Below are positions 44,506-57,240 of a stretch of 64,000 bases of DNA, in pieces; position 1 is the stretch's first letter, and the number at the start of each line of letters is the position of its first letter. Source of the DNA: Juglans regia (Eukaryota; Streptophyta; Magnoliopsida; Fagales; Juglandaceae); assembly GCF_001411555.2 (NCBI RefSeq), contig NC_049905.1, forward strand, positions 13,392,586 through 13,456,585, read 5' to 3'. Position numbers and translations under genes: made by a program. The notes beneath the pieces were generated by a model. That model did not search any database. It saw only the letters and a program-made list of their open reading frames with translations, and was not told the DNA's origin.

Positions 44506-47139
44506 TGTAATGCCCCAACCCCGAGGGTTCAGAGAGTTAACCCATAATACATGACAATCAATTCCAACGTTTCTAAAACTCTTCCAAAACCTTCAAATCA
44601 AACGTAAACACTTCAAATTTAGTTAACCACACATACTCGTATATAAATCCTCAATACAGAAACCCCCAAAATTACCAACTTATCTACATGTCACTTAAAC
44701 TCACATTTCAACAATGTAATTATCAAAAATCACCAATACTCATCGAAAACTTTCTATTCTTAATCCACTATTCTTAACTCATCTCACCCAATCCTTCATA
44801 GTCTTGATCCTCAACTGAAATATCTAAAAATCATCTGAAAATATTGGAGATAAGAGGGGATGAGTTATCAACAACTCAGTAAGCAGAGAACATATACTAG
44901 TATGCAAACATGAGCATTTACTGATTTCAGAATGCACAACAAAACACTTTATTTTCAGACTGCAGAGTCAGAACATGTTATCAAAAATATCAGAGCGAAA
45001 GTTCAAAAATATTCTTATTCAAATTCTTTTGGCATAGCATAACTGACCACCATCGTACCAGAGCATCATATTATATCAGAGGCCATGTTTAACCCCCCGT
45101 GGTAGGGTTGTGCAAACCCCGGTAGCTAACCGAGCAGAAACAAAATGTGAATATTCTCCTTATTTATTCTCGGAGCCCCGAGTGTGCACACAGGAAAGGC
45201 CACCAAAAAACCAATTTGTTTCCAAAGTGGGTGCACCAGAAACAGAACAGTTGGTACCAACCCAAATAGAAGCCACTATTAGCACCCGTGGTAGGTCAAA
45301 TAGGTCACCATCCACAAACCACATCCCGATTCAGAATGTCATGCAAAATTTTTTCAGAAATTACATCATATCAGAGTACAGAATATCTTCAGAACAGAAC
45401 AGAGTTTTCAGAAATCACATCATATCAGAGTACAGAATATTTTCAGAACAGAACAGAGTTTTCAGAAATCACAAAACATAATTTTATGCACAAACTTTCA
45501 TATTAGCTCTCTTTTGCACAATTCAGAAGTAAAATGAAAAATAGCTCATGTCTACACTAGTCATGCCAGAAAATATTTTATTTTTAAACAGAATCTCATG
45601 AGTAATGCAGAACAAATAACTGAGGTAGTTCAAATCTCTTTTCATAACAAAACATGCATATTTTCAAAAATCAACATCAGTCTATTTTATTTTTATGCAA
45701 ATCTAGCATAGGAACCCTGCTTACCTGGACAACTTAGCTTTTCAGAATTTTCTTCAAAAATGTCGAGTCGACTACAAATCGTCACCCATAAAAATAATCA
45801 CATCATTTTCGTAAGTTTTCAATCAATCTTTCGATATTTAATCCTAAGCTTCTAAAATAACCTATTTTAATTCCTCAAAACTTAAAACCCTCATAATCCC
45901 AAAATATATCATCACTTCCTAAAATCACCAATATCCAACATAGCCCACATCAAACACAAAACACCAATATTTAAATTCGAAACAGCCAACAAATCTCATA
46001 GCATACACCAATCACACAAACAACTCCATCATCTAATCCAACCGACCCCCTTACTCCTCGGACTCAGTCCGGCATAGCTAACCAATTCATAGTATATATG
46101 AGTTAGCGCGAAATACGTTTAAATCTCAAAAGTTTTCAGAAAAATACTTACAATGCTATAATATAATTTTTGAAAGATCACGGAGCTGCAAGAAGCGACA
46201 AAGCAGCAACAAAATAGTGCCAAATGCACTGTGGCCGTGGGTCTCAAAACCCACTTTTGAATGGGGACAAACGAAGACCCGAGATTGCTAGGGTAGGGCT
46301 TAGGGATGTTGGTGAAGCTAGTGATAGTGGTGGTTGGCCGTGAGTGACGGCGTAAAGGGTGATTGAAAACCAAAAATACCCAAATTGGAAATGGGGTTGG
46401 ATGTGCTCCACCGGTAACGGATCGGAGCTGGGGTTGAGTCCGTTGGGTTGCTAGGAGGTCGAGGACGAAATGGTGAAGGAATGGTGGCCGGAGGTGGAGC
46501 GACGGCGGCGCGCGAACACAAGAGGTGTCGCGGCTTGGTGTTGTGCGTGGGGGCTAATGGCGGCGCGGGAGGAGCTGAGATTGGAGGGGAGGGGTCGCCG
46601 GCAGGTGGGGAAGGAGGTGGGCTCGGCGGTGTCGCCGGACGGTGGCGCACGGCGGCGGGCTGGGGAGGAGACGCAACGTACGGGAAGAGAGGAAGAGAAG
46701 TCCTTCGTGCACGGGAGAGAAGTAGAGGAGAAAAAGGAGAAAAGAAAATGAGTAGAAAAAGAAAAAGTGGAAGAAAAGAAAAAATAGGAAAAGAAAAAGT
46801 GAGGGAAATAAATGAGGTTCAATTATCACATCTTGGGTCACAAAAATGATCTAACGGAAACGATTTCAAAACAACAAGTAAAATAAAATAATTCAAACAT
46901 AATGATTAAAATGAAAATAATTAATTAAATCCAACAACAAGTTAATTTAATATAAAAAGAAAATTAAATGCATAACAATAATTAATATTAAGGAAATATG
47001 TCAAATTTAATTTTTACATATTAAAAATCATAAAATTAAACCCTCTAAAATATGAAAATTTAAAATAAGAGAATCAATTTTTAAATTAATAATAAATAAT
47101 TTTTTAATTAAAAATACACTAAAAATACGAGATGTTACA
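44506..47139 (-). repeat. 5' LTR of the LARD element
   Basis: On the plus strand it starts TGTAATGCCCC and ends GAGATGTTACA. It aligns with 39972-42559 along its whole length. Open frames on either strand near 45110-45480 and 46318-46849 recur in the partner LTR in altered form and are not genes. Confidence 0.88.
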
Positions 47140-47670
47140 AAAACCAACCAAGGAAAGACGACATGCAAACAGGTGGAACGATCGTTCAACATGCCATATA
47201 CCATTTCATGCAATAATGTTGTCTGCTTTTTTAATGCATTCCAAGCTTGACTTCCCATCACGACTTGACGAATATTAAATTCACGTCTCTAAAGATTGGG
47301 GGTGTTAAGCTTTTTGGTTTGTTAGTTGGGCCTGCATTTTTGTTTTTTTTTTTAATAGGCCTACATTCTTGAAAGCAGCTACATGTGACGTCACATATAT
47401 ATTCATATTAAATGATAGAATACTATAAAGTACCGTATATATTTATTTTATATATATTATACTATACTAAAGTATAAAAGAAAATATAAAATCATATATA
47501 TTAATAATATATACAATCATATATATAGTAATTTATTCTAAATACATATGTATAGTATCATATATATTATAGTACTAAAGTAAACTATAAAGGAAAATGT
47601 AAGATTATATATATTAGTATATATATTAGTAATCTATACTCACATATATATTCCCTCAAATATATATTAT
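47140..47670. other. Intergenic DNA between the LARD and the next CACTA, nothing recognised
   Basis: Includes a TATATA-rich block (47395-47650). No coding frame or element end was recognised before the CACTA terminus at 47671. Confidence 0.45.
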
Positions 47671-48059
47671 CACTACAAGAATTATGGCCTTTTGCCATGA
47701 GTTATTTTTCCATGACAGACGGTGGTGGCAAATAATCGCCTAATCACACGAAAACCATTCGTGGAAAATAAAACTAGCCTTTTCCCACAAAATTAACTCA
47801 GCAAGAAAAACTTTGTGGGGAAAAGAGGATTTTCCACTGAAACATTGTTTATTGTGGCGAAATTTGGTCGCCGCAAATAGTTTGGCCAGATATTTCATCC
47901 ATTCGTGGTTTATTATGTTGTTACGACGAAGGAACTGACTTTTTGAGGCGACATCTTCTCGCCGCAAATAAACTTACTGGGTTATTTGGTTCTTGCGGCG
48001 TTATTTTCAACTATTGCGGCGATTAAAAGTCGCCGCAATAGATAATAAAATTAATTACC

Positions 48060-49960
48060 CCGTGTTTTCACTTTTTCCCATTTCCCTTTCTTCCCCCATT
48101 CCCCCCAACCCGCGCCGCTCTCGTCTCTCTCTCTCCCTGCGATTGCGAGCCGCGACCTCACGGCCTGCCTCTCGCTGCCAGTACGACCCGACCCTCTCCC
48201 CCCCGCCCCCAAACCTCACCCAGTCACCTAGAGCCAGTCCCCCCACCCATCGCAACCTCGCCCAGTCACCTCCGCCGGCCGGAGTCCAGTAGACACACTC
48301 CAGTTCCACACGGTGAGCCTCTCTCTCTTCTCCCTTCCTCTTCTCTCTGTGTAATCCTCGATGATATGATTGTACTGTGTAATTTGTGTAATTTGTGAAT
48401 CTGTAAAATGTTAATCTGTGAAATTTGTGTTGATTCTATTGTGTCATGTGTATTCTCTGTAATTTGTGAATATGTGTATAGTGAATCTGTGTATATGATT
48501 GTGTAACATATTGTGTAATGTACCATCATATGGTTGTGTAATTTCTGCCTATGAAGAGGATGATATGCCTGGTTGTGTAAAACATATTTCCATAATTTTT
48601 CTCATAATGGAACCCTGCCTTTGTTTCTGATTGAAACAAAATATACTAGGGTGAGGACTGAGTCTCATATTATTGTTAGTTTTGGTCTGCTCTATTTCTA
48701 CACGTTTCTCCTAAAGACAGATCCTTAAACCATTTCCCTTGTACCTGACCCTAAACCATTTTGCTGCATTTGCCCACATCCCTTCCAAGCTCTATAGCAC
48801 AACTCTCATACTCTTTCTCCAATAGAATCATAGGGTACAATACAACAATTAGTTGGATGACTTCACATGTATCCTACCAAATCTCAAAACGGATTGGTAT
48901 CATAATGCATGGTTTTCAATTTTAGTATACTCCATGTTAGATTGCTATGGGGGTTTATCTCTATACTTGGACTACCAACCAGATTATGTCTTAGTGTGTC
49001 TTAGGGACCAGTTAACTTACCTAGTTATCGAGTTTGAATGGAGAACAACCCACAGAGTCATGTGGACATTGTTCAACTCAAGTATAAATTATTTTCAAGC
49101 ACATAAAGATGATGATGATATCTTTCATCACAACTATGAATCTCTCCCCATGCACTTCTCCCATACTTTTTTTGTGCTTGGCTTGGTAAGCTGCAGTGAT
49201 ATCGGTTGTTTGGTTTCCATGTCAACATCTTATAAATCACCAATATTAATGCCTCCTTTTGGAAAGTTGGGTAAATCTCACATATTTACCCGACTGTAGT
49301 GAGCTAGGGTGGCCCCATATATGTATGACAAACGTGCGATTTAATTAAGGTAACACCCATTAGATTATTAACAGGAGTTATTTGCCATGTCAAAGAATAT
49401 AGAAACAAAAAAAATAATGTTGGAAGTACTAAGTTTGACTACATATATAGGCTTCACAATTTAGGGAACTTGTGGCCAATTAAAAGTTCCTATAAAAAAA
49501 TAGTCATTTTCCAATGTCTGACTATTACATGATTAATGCAAGATGCCTAAAAGGCAGCGAAGAGATTCTGCACCCCAGTAATTAAGCCAAAACTGATAAA
49601 TATAGCAAAACTGCTTCCACATCCATCAATTTCAGACTTTGATAAATTAACTCTTAACCCTCAAGCAGCTTCAAAATACAACAATAGTGCCCTCAACGCA
49701 CGTAAATTATCATAATTAGTCAAACTAAAATTGTTACCCCACAACTATAAAATAGATTTTCAGCTATGTTGTAGTGGCACGTTTTCCTTGTAATTCCTGC
49801 TCGTCAAAAACAATGAGCATTGTCCAGTTTATCTATTCAGCTATTTCATGTCCCTTATTCTAATGTCGTTGAATTCCAAAGCTTGTCTCCAAGTATGGAG
49901 ACTAATATTTACACTTTTAGTATTGCCTTGTCATTGCACTAAGTCTTCTTGGACCTAACA
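48060..49960 (+). other. Probable leader exon and first intron of the second TNP2 gene
   Basis: 48060-48311 is GC- and pyrimidine-rich (CTCTCTCTCTCCCTGCG and CGCCCCCAAACC blocks) and ends at CCACACG|GTGAGCC, a good donor site. It is followed by low-complexity GTGTAATTTGTG-type DNA to 48540. A 148-codon open frame at 48853-49299 has no recognised domain. The coding start follows at 49994. Exon structure is inferred from composition and the donor site. Confidence 0.4.
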
Positions 49961-49993
49961 ATCTCTCTTCTACTAGTTGGTCACCTGCATAAG

Positions 49994-52900
49994 ATGGATA
50001 AGGCTTGGATGCGTATCGAAGATAGATTGCAATCCAATGAGTATGCTAAGGGTGTTAGACAATTCCTGGCTATGGCGCAAGCCAACACACCCGGATCTAA
50101 TCACATTAGGTGTCCATGTAGGAGATGCAGGAATAGATCTTTCTACTCTATTCCCACCGTCGAAGATCATTTGTTCATCATAGGGATTGATCCTACTTAT
50201 ACGGAACGGATATTCCATGGAGAAGATGATCCTTTCCTAGATGCTACATTTTCTGACGAAGAAGCAGACGATGCATCTGCTTACAGTGACTACATTGATG
50301 ATGTCGACAAGATGTTAGATGACATTCGTCATGGCTCATTTATGGATAATTCAGCTAGATATGAAGGAAATGCAAATCCAAATTATCAACCATCCACCTC
50401 GTATACTCCAATAAACCTTAATTTGGAGGAGTTGGTAGCTGATGCACGACATCCACTTTACCCTTCTTGTGATAAGATCTCAAAGCTATCATTCATCGTC
50501 AAGTTGCTTCAAATCAAGAGCATTGGTGGTTGGACCGTCAAGTCATTTGACATGGTGATAAAGCTCTTGCAAGCTGCATTTCCCAATGCTCTATTCCCTG
50601 ACTCATATAACGATGCTCGCCGCTTGCAGCGTGGCTTGGGCTTTAGTTACAAAAAGATTCATGTGTGCCTAAATGATTGTGCCTTGGTTTGGAAGGAAAA
50701 TGCATCGTTAAATGAGTGTCCTAAATGTAATGCATCTAGGTGGACTGTATGCACAAGTAAGCAACGAAGGATACTACAAAGAGTTCTCCGATATTTCCCC
50801 CTGAAGCCACACTTGCAAAGGCTATTTATGTCAAAGAAGACAGCCCAAGCCATGAGATGGCATCTAGAAGCTCGGGTTGACGATCCGACATGCATGCGAC
50901 ATCCAGCAGATTCTAGTGTATGGAAAGACTTTGATCACAAACATGAGAGGTTTTCTCAAGATCCTCGCAATGTTAGACTTGCTTTGGCGAGTGATAGGTT
51001 TAACCCATTCAATAACTTGAGCAAACCGTATAGCATATGGCCGGTGCTACTTGTTCCTTACAACCTGCCCCCTTGGTCATGCATGAAAGATCCATATACC
51101 ATATTGTCTTTGTTAATCCCTGGCCCTAAGTCACCAGGGAATGATATTGATGTGTTCTTATGTCCTCTTGTTGATGAGTTGAAGGAGTTATGGGAAGCGG
51201 GTATTCATACCTATGATGCATATAGTGGGCAAATGTTTAGGTTGCATGCAGCGCTACTTTGGACTATCAACGACTTTACCGCATATGCCAATCTTTCCAG
51301 GTGGAGCACAAAAGGCAAGATGGCATGCTCTTCATATACAGTTGACACAAATTCACAATGGTTGGTACATGGGTGCAAACATTGCTATATGGGTCATCGA
51401 CGATGGTTGCCACCAAATCACATTTGGAGATGGAAAAAGAATTCTTTTAATGGGTACGAAGAGCATCGACTCCAACCATCAAGGGTCGAGGGAGAGGAAT
51501 TGCTAGAACAATTACGTGGGGTGTCACATGTCCAGCTTGGTAAATCTTCTTTGAAGAAGAAACGAACTCCCAATCAACTAAATTGGACAAAAAAGTCTAT
51601 ATTTTTTGAGCTTCCATACTGGTTAGACTTGGGGTTGAGACATAACTTGGACGTTATGCATATTGAGAAAAACATATGTGATAACTTGTTGGGAACTTTG
51701 CTCAATATTGATGGGAAAACCAAGGACTCCACCAATGCACTAGGGATTTGGCTAATCTTGGACTAAGAAAAGAATTGCATTTACAACATGATGGCGATCG
51801 TGTTTCTATGAGTCTTGGTTGCTACATGTTAAATTTAAATGAGCGAAGAAAATTTTGTGCATGGTTGTCAGAAGTTAAATTCCCAGATGGTTTTATCTCA
51901 AACATTGCACGGTGTGTTAGTGTTTGTGATGGAAAAATCAAAGGAATGAAGAGCCATGATTGTCATATCTTTATGCAAGCACTGTTGCCGGTTGTTATTG
52001 GTGGGATCTTACGGCCCGATGTGCGTCAAGCCTTAATAGACTTAAGCTCGTTCTTCAAAGAATTATGTTCACAAACTTTGCCCTTATCAGTGTTGCATCA
52101 GCTTCAAGTTAATATTCCTATTATCCTTTGTAAACTGGAAATGATATTCCCTCCCGCATTTTTTGATATCATGGGCACCTAGCCATTCATTTGCCAGAGG
52201 AGGCATTGCTAGCAGGACCCGTGCAATATAGATGGATGTACCCTTTTGAAAGGTATCTAGGGAAGTTCAAGCGGTACATTCGCAACAGAGCCCGTCCAGA
52301 AGGCTCAATTGCTGAGGTATATGTTCATCTCAAATGTCTTACATTTTGCTCTATGTATCTTCACGATATTGAGACTAGATATAACCGAGAGGAACGCAAC
52401 AGTGACGTTGTTGGTGGTTCGAATGAGTCGAGAAACGAGCCTTGTTTATCTGTTTTCTCACAAAAGGTTCGACCCCTGGGGACAGGAAGCTCTAAGAAAT
52501 TGTCTGACACATTAATGAGAAAGGCCCGATGGTATGTACTTAATAATTGCACGAAGGTTGAACGATACATAGAGTAAATACAACATACTTTTGCCGCTCC
52601 AGCATTAACTTCAACTTTATAGTACTTACTCTCCTAGTAACGTTTTGCTCACACATATGCAGGGAGCACTATAACATATTGAAAGAAGAGGACCCTCATA
52701 ACATTGATCTTAGGCATCAAAGTCAATTCCCATCATGGTTCAAATCACGTGTAAGATACCAAACTACTTAGCATACACATGTTTCCCTTCTATATATAAT
52801 GATGGAAAAATGATTGTTTTGTGTTTTCTTATGTCCTAGATTCAAAAGTGGAGTACAATTAGGCCAAGTGAGGTAACTGATGACATATATGCATTAGCAT

Positions 52901-53688
52901 GTGGTCCAGATCCGTGGGTCGCATCATATGCCGGATGTATAATGAATGAAGTTCGCTTCCATACGAAAGAGCGTGAAAGGCATCGGCGCACCCAAAACAG
53001 CGGGGTGGTGGTTCATGGCGAGCACCATGGATCTCCTGTTGACTTCTATGAAGTGTTGCATGATATTATAGAATTACGCTATATGGGTTGGCGCAAGGTT
53101 TATCTGTTTAGTTGTGCTTGGTATGATGTTGGCGAACCGAGGAGGGGGATACGTGTGAGGGACCACTTGACAATAGTGAATACTGCTAGGCACATGTATA
53201 AAGATGAACATTTCGCCCTTGCAAGCCAAGCATTGCAAGTGTTTTATCTCAAGGACGTGACATTGGGCGGAAGTTGGCAGGTTGTACATAAGATTACAAA
53301 TAGAAATGTTTACAACATTCGCTTGATGACTACTGTTGATGATGAGAATGGTGATGACGACTCGTCTGGGGGTGAAGCAGAAGATGATGTTTACACAGAT
53401 CTCCATAACTATCCCCCTATTATCGAGAGTGAATCAGCCATGGGCAATCTATTGAATCGAGTTGATGAAGAGAATTTGCCCGTTGATCCAACAATGATAT
53501 CACCTCGAGTCCCGTCCGAGTGTTTGGTCGATGATTCATTTATTGATGATGACCCACTAGACGCTGAGTTGGGGATGGATGACATAAATGACGATGATAA
53601 CTCCAGTAGCAAGTCTGGGCAACATCTTCATGAGGAGACAGATGATGATGACGGTAATATTAATGATGTATTAAGTATGTTAATTTAA
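49994..53688 (+). pseudogene. Second TNP2-type CACTA transposase, two frameshifts
   Basis: Starts MDKAWMRIEDRLQSNEYAKG (transposase-associated domain) and continues through ECPKCNASRW, LASDRFNPF with the conserved Asp, PYNLPPWSCMKDPY, WTINDF and LDVMHIEKNICDNLLGTLLN. Frame is lost near 51740 (one base) and again near 52175, where the DUF4218 region (CKLEMIFPPAFFDIM, then GPVQYRWMYPFERYLGKFKR) is split. A donor GTAAAT follows ...ERYIE at 52574. The next exon starts after TATGCAG at 52664, and the last exon carries a DUF4216 region (YMGWRKVYLFSCAWYDVG, FYLKDVTLGGSWQVVHK) with an acidic tail ending at 53688. There are no internal nonsense codons apart from the frameshifts. It is distinct in sequence from the TNP2 at 13707. 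Confidence 0.88.
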
Positions 53689-56600
53689 GTTCAAATTCAT
53701 AAGGCAGGGATATTGAATTTAGAGCAACATGATATATAATCCAAATGTGTGATGAACAGTTGGGTTGCCTGCATCCACAGTCTCCCTTCATGCATGAATA
53801 AACCATGAGCACCAATTGTGGTACCATGCATTATTGTCATGATTTCCATTTCACAACCCATGATATCAGTAAAATGGTTACGTACAGGTTACTAATGTAT
53901 TGATAACCTATTCTATTAGCTGACTACTATATACGTGGCTATCACAGACATCGCATGAGCTCAATAGTCGATATCGATGAAGGTGGGTGAGATGTAAGTG
54001 TAAGAACCAAGTTTTGTTGATAGCTCGGCAATACATCAGGTATTTTATAATTAACTACATGAGTACTAGTACTTGGACATTGTTGGTTCATCCTTGGGGG
54101 TAGGTTTTGCGTAAACATGTGCTTATCTATATATGAAGTTTGTGGATTCACATATATGTTTAGCCAATAGCCTCCCGGGGGAAACACGTGGGATTCGTTT
54201 ATTATATATTGTATAAGTCTTGGTTGGGTATCATATGTCCAGACATGTAAGTTTAACAGCTGAGTTTAGATGAGTGTTTTAGCTCTAGGCTGTTGGTAGA
54301 TATTAAATTTTACTAGGGGCTGTACAAAAGTGTTGTTTTACATTTAAGAAGAACTGTAACATGTGCCTATAACATGTTATGAGTGATGTGGATGAATGAA
54401 AGACAAATCTTGCATTGGGATTTTAAACTTAGGAAGCATATGAGGTTGTTAGCTACGTAAAGGAAGTAAAGAATGTCTCATGTGATTCTTAATTACATTG
54501 TGTGCAGATACAATGGTTACTTTACGCACAAGAGATGTTCTTGGTCCACCTACATCAAAGGACAAGGCACGAAAGTTGTTGCAGTAGGATGATGAACGAT
54601 TTCTTTGATGTGCCAGCTAGGGGATATAGGAGATCCACGTGATTACCATTTGGCATTATTTCGTTAAATGGAGTAATATGGTCACAAAATGGGAATGATG
54701 TGTAAATGTATAAGTGAATAATATTCAAACTGCATGGCCATGACATAGTATCTAGATTGCATTCCAGATGGTTAACATTGATTGTCACAGGAGGTTGGAA
54801 AATTAGGGGAGACTTTTTGAAAAAAAGGTTGTGAATGCAAGTCAGGAAATGCTAACTCTGAAGGGAGCTATATGCAAAAACCCCAAAAGTATACATAAAT
54901 ATTTAGGTGTGGTTAAGCTGGGTGAACCAAGAATATAAACAAATCTCCTAAGCACACAATTTAAGAAGTAATATCAAAATGAAAGCAACTTAAACTTCAT
55001 GCACAATAACATATTGTTACAAATGTAACATATGTTAATTTTTAATATATGTTAATAAAAATAAGAAAAGAGATGTCATATGAGGTTTTGATGGCTGAAT
55101 CAGGTATTATGGACAAACCTATAAAAGTCAAAAATTAGTCATGTATTACAAATTAAATAAATTTAATATTCATGCACCTAAATCTTTTGGGACACTGTAG
55201 TATAATTTATGTACAAAGGTGTTGTGAAAATGTGTACTACGTTATATTATGTACAAATTTAATATTCATGTATTACGTTATATTATGTACAAAGGTGGTG
55301 TATAAATTATTAGGCTCAAAGGCAAAATTATATTACAAATTATTAGGCTCATAGGATAAATATTTTTTGGTAGTCAAAGTATAATTAATGCAAAGCAGTT
55401 TTTTATAAATTACAAATTAAGCCGTAATTGGATTGGTAAATATTGTAATGGAAGGTGCAAAATGAGAATTTTGAACCATAAGTGTGAATTCGTGCAAATG
55501 TGCAGAATGGAATAGATCAATTTAGGGGTTGTACAAAGAGGCGGGAGATATTTGTGTAAGGGCGGGATAGTAATTTTAAGTTGGGGGGGAAATGGCGCCA
55601 GGGGTCATATGAGCAGATGTGTTAGCTCTGTTTCCTGGACAGCTGGCAGTGGGTGATATTATAGATTTGGAGTTGCTTGTAATTTGCTTTTCCATGAAGA
55701 CAAACGGAGGGAAGTCATTTTGGTAGTCAAAGAGAAGAAAGTCCAGTTTGCCTTCCTTCTTCTTCCAGCGAGAAAGCTCCCAGTTCCCTCCGTTTGTTAA
55801 AGCTTGAGCAAGTCTTCATTTCCACCAAGAAGAGTTGTTTCTCTCCAAGCTGTTTTGCACCAAGTCTTCAGGTACACGAAACCCAGACCCAAAACATTTG
55901 CATTAGCTGTTTTGCTTTTCTAATTTATTCCTTATCCTCCTTTTGCCCTCCTTGATAATTTATGCATTGTTATACTCTGTTTTACACAGTATAACAACAA
56001 AAAAGTCTGCTTCATTTTTGGGTGATATTTGTTTCCTGACTTTAGGATTATTTAGAATATCGGGCTGCAAATGCAAGTCTGCCAACACAGGCAATTGCAT
56101 TTTCTGTTTTATTTTTTGCATTTCAAAAAGTAAAAGAACACAGATGTGGCATCACTTTTGGCATTTGGAATAGGTTGGACCAATACGGGTCTACACCTGA
56201 CTTCAAATGGGCTGTGAAACCCATATGTGACTGCAAATTTCTTCTTAATAATTATTACATTATTAAGAAGAAAGTTGCTGTCAAATATTTTGTGACTAGT
56301 GCTTCTCTTGAAAGAATCCTATAGACCTGGAAGATCAGAACATGGCCTCAAAACTTTTTTCAGTTATTGTGTTTGGTCATGCAATTGTGACCAAAGTGAA
56401 TACTATGTCGAGTGTTATGTATCTCTGGTTTCCCAACACATTCTAGTTTCTTCTAGATACATATATATGTGTAGCAGTAAACATATGGCTAATATAAATC
56501 TATTCATCTATAAAGGCATGCTCTCTAGTGGTCTATTATAATGATTTGTTCTAAATCCAGAGGCTATTTTCTTAGATGTTTCCCTTCCCAAGATGGGTGA

Positions 56601-57240
56601 GTACTAGTAGAGAATATAAAGTGTCATACACCTTTATTTAATACATTTGTGTAAAAGACATTGTTGATTGTTTTCACAAAAACAGAACTTCATGGATGTT
56701 TTGGGTTTGAAAATTTCATAAAGTGTAATGGTAATACACTTTATAAGAAGTTAGTAATGAAGTTAAAGTCTACTTATAAAAAATAAAAAAAAAAGAGTTA
56801 AAACCTAATAGACATTCTAAATGGACGGAAAAACCACAAGTACATAAAGTCATACATCAATTTCAGACTTAGTCATGTAGTAGATTAAGAGCTTCAGCCT
56901 TAAAAAATGTTCAATGAGCAAGAAAAAAAAAAATTAACAACTATATTTTTGAAGGTATAATAAAAGAGGCTGCATTTATGGAAGTTGCCTCTAACTTCCA
57001 TAGAGTTGACAATAACTTGAAAAGCACTTCAGAATCCTACAAGGGGGCAACATTTGCATTACATTCCCGTTAATATTGATTTATCTATGAACCCCACAAA
57101 ATATAATTACAACAGGAATTATATCCATCAAAGCTTCTTAGTTAAGCATGTATGATCTAAGGTGGGTGAATAAATGGTTGCAATATTAGTAATTAGCAGG
57201 GAATCTCAAGCTCAATTGCTAATATACTCAATTGCTGATA
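53689..57240. other. Downstream of the second TNP2: degenerate DNA
   Basis: Position 54514 begins MVTLRTRDVLGPPTSKDKAR after a CAG acceptor-like site and then stops. This could be the start of a decayed TnpA-type gene of the same element, but only about 24 codons are readable. 55690-55870 is a less AT-rich block ending in a TCTTCAG|GTACACG donor-like site, possibly a captured leader exon. No other feature was assigned, and no CACTA right terminus was found. Confidence 0.35.

Larger units (their letters stand above)
39972..47139 (-). mobile_element. Complete non-autonomous LTR retrotransposon (LARD type), 7.2 kb
   Basis: Two long LTRs (3' LTR 39972-42559, 5' LTR 44506-47139, minus-strand element) enclose a 1946-base interior with no coding frame. 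Next to the 5' LTR the minus strand reads TGGTATCAGAGCC (44491-44503), complementary to the 3' end of initiator tRNA-Met. Next to the 3' LTR it has the purine tract AAGGGGGGAGAA (about 42562-42573). Flanks GAAAC (39967-39971) and AAAAC (47140-47144) are a 4/5 target duplication. Having priming and purine sites without gag-pol, it must rely on another element's proteins. It is the source family of the solo LTR in the TNL gene. Confidence 0.9.
47671..53700 (+). mobile_element. Second CACTA element, right end not found
   Basis: The left terminus CACTACAAGAATTATGG begins at 47671 and is followed by GCGGCGA/TCGCCGC subterminal words to about 48040 and, on the same strand, a TNP2 gene. No matching right terminus with the left-flank triplet TAT was found downstream, so the element may be truncated or its end eroded. 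The end coordinate given is only the end of its recognisable coding part. Confidence 0.75.

Noticed and set aside
46448..46849. Gly/Arg-rich open frames in the LARD LTR
   Set aside because: They occur in overlapping frames on both strands of an LTR and change frame in the partner LTR.
48853..49299. 148-codon open frame between the CACTA end and TNP2
   Set aside because: It begins with a non-ATG codon, has no recognisable motif and sits where an intron of the TNP2 gene is expected. It is mentioned in the leader region but not called as a gene.
49768..49776. TTGTAGTG as the right end of the CACTA starting at 47671
   Set aside because: It lies before the TNP2 start, its following triplet (GCA) does not match the left flank (TAT), and the adjoining sequence does not match the left terminal repeat.
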